Both the position numbers and the translations under genes were made by a program. A DNA stretch of 7,500 bases from CAYNBT01 sp964396025 (GTDB lineage Bacteria; Patescibacteriota; WWE3; UBA101185; UBA10185): positions 1-7,500 of the forward strand of contig CAYNBT010000031.1 of the NCBI GenBank assembly GCA_964396025.1, in the 5' to 3' direction. The notes beneath the pieces are model-generated. The model was not told where the DNA came from. It saw only the letters and a list, made by a program, of their open reading frames with translations, and made no database searches. Within the stretch, counting starts at the first letter, position 1; each line of letters begins with the position of its first letter. Below, piece by piece: positions 5,166 through 7,500 of the stretch.

Positions 5166-5714
5166 CTAAGTTTTTTGTGGCAGACTGTCTTTGAGGAGTG
5201 TGTAGATTTTTTTATAATCGGCTTGATTAAAGTCTGATGTATCTACTTTGATCAACTCGCATTCAATATCTAGAGGTGCGTATTTAGGTGATTGCAGTTT
5301 TAGTAAAAATTCCTCATGGTTCATAGTAATATCTCCATGCCCCGCATGCCTTATTGTTTTGCGCTGTTGTATACGACTCCAAACTACTTCTGGGTTTGCA
5401 TACAGATAGATCTGTTTAATTTCCATTTTGTATTTTTTCTGCAAAATAGAAAATCTACGTATGTTTTGTTCCGTGTTGTGGAAGTTCGCTTCTAATAGTA
5501 CATCGCGATTATTTCTGATTGTTTGTTCTGCTGCGTAATATAATCCCTCAAAACTGCATTTGCTTGCTATATCTGGTGTGCAGTCCTTTACTGCATCGAG
5601 TATAGTTTCTTTCAAATGATCCATAGAAAAGATAGGGATACTAAACATCCCCGCGATCTTATCAATCAAATATGTCTTACCTGTAGCTGGAGAGCCGTTG
5701 ACTATTATTAGCAT
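5166..5714 (-). CDS. Small P-loop kinase-like ATPase (AAA_33/zeta-type)
   Basis: 182 aa with a Walker A motif at the extreme N-terminus, NGSPATGKT (6-14; K13 and T14 bind ATP phosphates). This is typical of small-molecule or nucleotide kinases of the AAA_33 group, which includes zeta toxins and chloramphenicol phosphotransferase-like enzymes. An acidic residue after strand 2 (D32 in SMDHLKE) and E75 in DVLLEANFHN are candidate catalytic or metal residues. RIQQRKTIRHAGHGD (114-128) resembles the Arg-rich lid with an 'RH.GH' element found in this group. The phosphorylated substrate cannot be deduced. Walker A begins at residue 7, so the ATG at 5714 is right even though no Shine-Dalgarno or clear -10 box precedes it. 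It lies upstream of thyA on the same strand (99-bp gap) and is divergent from the deacetylase. Confidence 0.8.
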   Translation of the reverse strand: MLIIVNGSPATGKTYLIDKIAGMFSIPIFSMDHLKETILDAVKDCTPDIASKCSFEGLYYAAEQTIRNNRDVLLEANFHNTEQNIRRFSILQKKYKMEIKQIYLYANPEVVWSRIQQRKTIRHAGHGDITMNHEEFLLKLQSPKYAPLDIECELIKVDTSDFNQADYKKIYTLLKDSLPQKT

Positions 5715-5764
5715 AATTTTTTAGCGGTATGTTTCTATATCCTTATACACAATAATTTTATTAC

Positions 5765-5974
5765 TATTCTGCTAAAATATCTCCACATCATGAAAATCTA
5801 TCATCCTATGGGTCTCGACNNNNNNNNNNNNNNNNNNNNNNNNNNNNNNNNNNNNNNNNNNNNNNNNNNNNNNNNNNNNNNNNNNNNNNNNNNNNNNNNN
5901 NNNNNNNNNNNNNNNNNNNTATTCTGCTAAAATATCTCCACATCATGAAAATCTATCATCCTATGGGTCTCGAC
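5765..5974. other. Artificial scaffold gap (100 N) with duplicated 55-bp contig ends
   Basis: Bases 5820-5919 are exactly 100 Ns. The 55 bases before them (5765-5819) are identical to the 55 after them (5920-5974). The copies abut the Ns exactly on both sides, so two contigs that overlap end to end were joined with a placeholder. The left copy repeats the deacetylase promoter and its first ten codons (from 5790). If the copies are collapsed, the divergent gap between the kinase-like gene and the deacetylase is about 75 bp with no missing sequence. Within it I see only the deacetylase -10 box. Confidence 0.9.
5925..5933 (+). promoter_or_regulatory. Extended -10 promoter of the deacetylase gene
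   Basis: TGC-TAAAAT ends 11 nt before the ATG at 5945, giving a predicted leader of about 4 nt. No Shine-Dalgarno fits such a short leader, and no -35 box stands out in the AT-rich DNA upstream (read from the left copy). The same box is duplicated at 5770-5778 because of the contig overlap. Confidence 0.5.
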
Positions 5975-6871
5975 AAAATTGAGCATCTTTCTAAGGACGG
6001 GAGAATTTATCAGCTAGACTCGTTTTGGAAAATGGGCGAAATAAGCAGGCAGCTAAAAATCAAATACGAGGTGGTGGATTTAGACAGCCCTGTTAATGCA
6101 ACTTTGTTTGGCCATTTTCACACATCAGAATATGTACAAGCTCTTGTGCATGGAACAAAGCGCGAGGAATTCATTGAGAGCTGTGGGGTATTCTGGCAGC
6201 CGCGGTTGCCCGTGGCTATGGCCAGTAGAGTTCAAGCGAGCATTTTGGCTCTAAGGAATTTACTTGCTTCAGATAACCTGAGTATTCTGGTTGCTGATGG
6301 AGGGCACCACACTACACCTTTTCATGCGTATGGGTTTGGGCCTATTAATTCTATTGGAGTTGCGCTTGCTGCTGTTAGCAAATCTCTTGCGGGTAAAAAG
6401 ATTGTAATCCTAGATTTGGATGTGCATCAAGGCAACGGCTTTTCTTACATAGAAGGTGAAGACATTAAGATTTTTGATATCTGGAACAAGAGGCTAGAGA
6501 AATGGGAGATAAACACAAGTAATGCCAACTATCACAGCTACAAAGTTTCTGATGCTGCGGAGTGGTCGCAAGTTTTTTCTGATGTCTTACAACAAATCAC
6601 AAAATATAAACCCGACATTTTGATTTATTATTCCGGTGCGGATGTTATAGCAACTGATCGCATGGGGGGAATTCCAAATTACACACTCAAACTTTTTAAA
6701 GAGCGTGAAGATAAGGTTTTTAAAACTATGGCTGCTAACAAGATAAAGGTGTTTTTATCTATAGGTGGGGGTTATGTGGATTACACTAAACCAGATGTTG
6801 CTAAGGAGCGAGCTAAACTGGTCAAAGCGCATCTGTATTCTGTTGATAGTGCTATAAAGCATTGCGGTTAG
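5945..6871 (+). CDS. Class IV (HDAC11-like) histone deacetylase-family hydrolase
   Basis: 308 aa, a full-length arginase/deacetylase-fold enzyme. The family removes acyl groups from lysine or polyamine amines with one zinc ion. All expected active-site elements are present: the His pair H121-H122 in DGGHHTTPFHAYGFG; zinc ligands D159 and H161 in ILDLDVHQGNG; the third ligand D233 in YYSGADVIATDRMGG; and the transition-state Tyr Y277 in SIGGGYVDYT. The 'HQGNG' form (rather than HHG[ND]G), 'GAD...DR.GG' and a KERED-KVF stretch match HDAC11, hence class IV-like. The substrate is unknown; acyl-lysine proteins, acyl-polyamines or fatty-acylated lysine are all possible. The start at 5945 is supported by the -10 box 11 nt upstream. 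The first ten codons are repeated before the N run, which is an assembly artefact, not a second gene. No acetyltransferase partner is adjacent; the nearest GNAT gene is about 1.7 kb away. Confidence 0.92.
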   Translation: MKIYHPMGLDKIEHLSKDGRIYQLDSFWKMGEISRQLKIKYEVVDLDSPVNATLFGHFHTSEYVQALVHGTKREEFIESCGVFWQPRLPVAMASRVQASILALRNLLASDNLSILVADGGHHTTPFHAYGFGPINSIGVALAAVSKSLAGKKIVILDLDVHQGNGFSYIEGEDIKIFDIWNKRLEKWEINTSNANYHSYKVSDAAEWSQVFSDVLQQITKYKPDILIYYSGADVIATDRMGGIPNYTLKLFKEREDKVFKTMAANKIKVFLSIGGGYVDYTKPDVAKERAKLVKAHLYSVDSAIKHCG

Positions 6872-6900
6872 TGGGCTGCGCTAACTTTAAAGACTTTTAG
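6867..6900 (+). terminator. Weak hairpin after the deacetylase gene
   Basis: GTTAGTG (6867-6873) can pair with CGCTAAC (6879-6885) over 7 bp, including one G-T, around a 5-nt loop. The stem starts inside the last codons. It is followed by TTTAAAGACTTTT, a poor T-tract, so termination is uncertain. Confidence 0.35.
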
Positions 6901-6917
6901 TAGTTTAATGTTAGAGA

Positions 6918-6923
6918 TATACT
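6918..6923 (+). promoter_or_regulatory. -10 box of the Cys-rich protein gene (leaderless)
   Basis: TATACT (5 of 6 matches) ends 6 nt before the ATG at 6930, the same spacing as in the GNAT and HD genes. It lacks the TGn extension (AGA precedes it), and no -35 box is evident. Confidence 0.4.
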
Positions 6924-6929
6924 ATTCAC

Positions 6930-7304
6930 ATGCAACATACACTGCCAAAAGTATTCGTTGGGTTCTTCTTGTTAGTTCTACCTGTGTTACTTTTTGTTTT
7001 TAAGTACAACCCCGTAGCTGCAGCCAAATGCCTTATTGATAGCGGATCCTATGAAACTAGAGTCGCAGCTCTCGGAACACCCGTGTCCAGATATTGTGTG
7101 TTTGAGTACAGTGACGCAGGAAAAAAATGCACAAGTTCAGATGAATGCGAAGGACATTGCCTAGTGACTCCAGATACTCAGTTTCGATCCACAGGTTCAA
7201 CAACTAGTGAATATGTTGGGGGTTACGGTAAATGTGAAGCAACAAATAGATGGACAGGTTGTTTTGATGGGACTATTGAGAGTCCTTTAGCTTTCTGCGA
7301 ATAG
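6930..7304 (+). CDS. Exported or membrane-anchored Cys-rich small protein
   Basis: 124 aa of unknown function. The N-terminus has a Lys (K7), a hydrophobic core at 8-24 (VFVGFFLLVLPVLLFVF), then K25 and an A-A-A at 30-32 that could be a signal peptidase I site. Without cleavage it would be a single N-terminal anchor. The exported part contains eight cysteines (C34, C56, C67, C73, C77, C102, C111, C123), an even number suited to four disulfides. C67-C77 form a compact knuckle, CTSSDECEGHC. A Ser/Thr/Gly-rich linker (86-100) divides the protein into two parts. The shape resembles small disulfide-stabilised extracellular domains, but I cannot name a family. The ATG lies 6 nt after a -10 box with no Shine-Dalgarno. 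It is 58 bp downstream of the deacetylase, so co-transcription is also possible. Confidence 0.75.
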   Translation: MQHTLPKVFVGFFLLVLPVLLFVFKYNPVAAAKCLIDSGSYETRVAALGTPVSRYCVFEYSDAGKKCTSSDECEGHCLVTPDTQFRSTGSTTSEYVGGYGKCEATNRWTGCFDGTIESPLAFCE

Positions 7305-7335
7305 GGATTCTAGTTGTGCGGAAAACAGCTGAACC

Positions 7336-7500
7336 TTATCTTGCCAACAATATAACTCCAACCACAAGCGTTAGTATATAAACCAAGTATTTCACCATTT
7401 TAATTTGAATCTTTCCAAATAGCTTTGTGCCTATTGCTAACCCTGTTAACAGAAAAGGTAAAGAAAACACAGAGAGTTCAATGACCTCGGCTGTAACTCT
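7336..7500 (-). CDS. C-terminus of a TauE/SafE-like membrane permease (partial)
   Basis: An open minus-strand frame enters at the window edge and ends at a TAA (7338-7336), giving 54 residues with no start codon inside the window. It contains two hydrophobic helices: one at about 9-25 (LSVFSLPFLLTGLAIG) leading into TKLFGKIQIKMVKY, and a terminal one (LVYILTLVVGVILLAR). A 'P.L..G..IG.KLF.KI' turn followed by a final helix and a very short tail is characteristic of TauE/SafE (DUF81) permeases, which are linked to sulfite or organosulfonate export. The family call rests on this tail only. It is convergent with the Cys-rich gene (31-bp gap). Confidence 0.65.
   Translation of the reverse strand, partial: RVTAEVIELSVFSLPFLLTGLAIGTKLFGKIQIKMVKYLVYILTLVVGVILLAR

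Noticed and set aside
5765..5974. Direct repeats around the N run as target-site duplication, attachment sites or a gene duplication
   Set aside because: The copies are perfect, 55 bp long, and end exactly at the Ns on both sides, which fits a contig-end overlap far better than a mobile element.
7311..7333. Possible hairpin between the Cys-rich gene and the permease tail
   Set aside because: Only 6-7 pairs with wobbles form and no T-tract follows on either strand, so I do not call a terminator.
1..7500. CRISPR array, toxin-antitoxin pair, defence island or tRNA/rRNA gene
   Set aside because: I saw no regularly spaced repeats, no tRNA-like cloverleaf and no nuclease or antitoxin partner. The zeta-like P-loop protein lacks an adjacent antitoxin gene.

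Overview
The window is AT-rich, gene-dense bacterial chromosome. It holds nine complete protein genes (mostly 91-308 codons), one longer membrane enzyme, and two genes cut by the window edges. I see no rRNA, tRNA, insertion sequence, prophage or CRISPR. Compact genes on alternating strands, many stand-alone small proteins, a half-length MFS protein and metal or nucleotide enzymes without neighbouring pathways together suggest a small-genome uncultivated bacterium, such as a Patescibacteria/CPR member assembled from a metagenome. This placement is an inference; no marker gene settles it. A run of 100 Ns flanked by an identical 55-bp overlap shows that this is a scaffold.

Layout. At 1-19 (-) is the first few codons of a gene read out of the window, with a strong Shine-Dalgarno (SD) site. 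At 84-1610 (+) is a GT-C/PMT-type membrane glycosyltransferase, followed by a bidirectional terminator. At 1650-2009 (-) and 2141-2416 (+) are two divergent unknown genes (a three-helix membrane protein and a 91-aa soluble protein), with inverted repeats between them. At 2537-3157 (+) is a six-helix half-MFS protein that meets, tail to tail with a 4-bp overlap, a minus-strand block. That block is an HD-domain phosphohydrolase (3154-3750), a GNAT acetyltransferase (3779-4210), thymidylate synthase thyA (4275-5066) and a small P-loop kinase-like ATPase (5166-5714). Then comes the artificial gap (5820-5919), a class IV (HDAC11-like) deacetylase on + (5945-6871), a cysteine-rich exported protein (6930-7304) and the C-terminus of a TauE/SafE-like permease on - (7336-7500). 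The longest stretch without a gene is 5715-5944, and 100 of its bases are Ns.

Working together. Only ThyA (dUMP to dTMP) has a precise function. The HD phosphohydrolase (YfbR/HDDC2-like, a family that includes 5'-deoxynucleotidases) and the P-loop kinase could touch nucleotide pools too, but each gene seems to have its own promoter and terminators separate several, so a joint pathway is only a suggestion. The most coherent signal is regulatory. Many genes have an extended -10 box of the form TGS-TAnnnT. In the MFS, HD, GNAT, HDAC and Cys-rich genes a -10 box lies only 6-11 nt from the ATG and there is no SD site, which predicts leaderless mRNAs. The left-edge gene, both unknown divergent genes and thyA have clear SD sites instead. 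I found no convincing novel multigene system such as a defence island or biosynthetic cluster.
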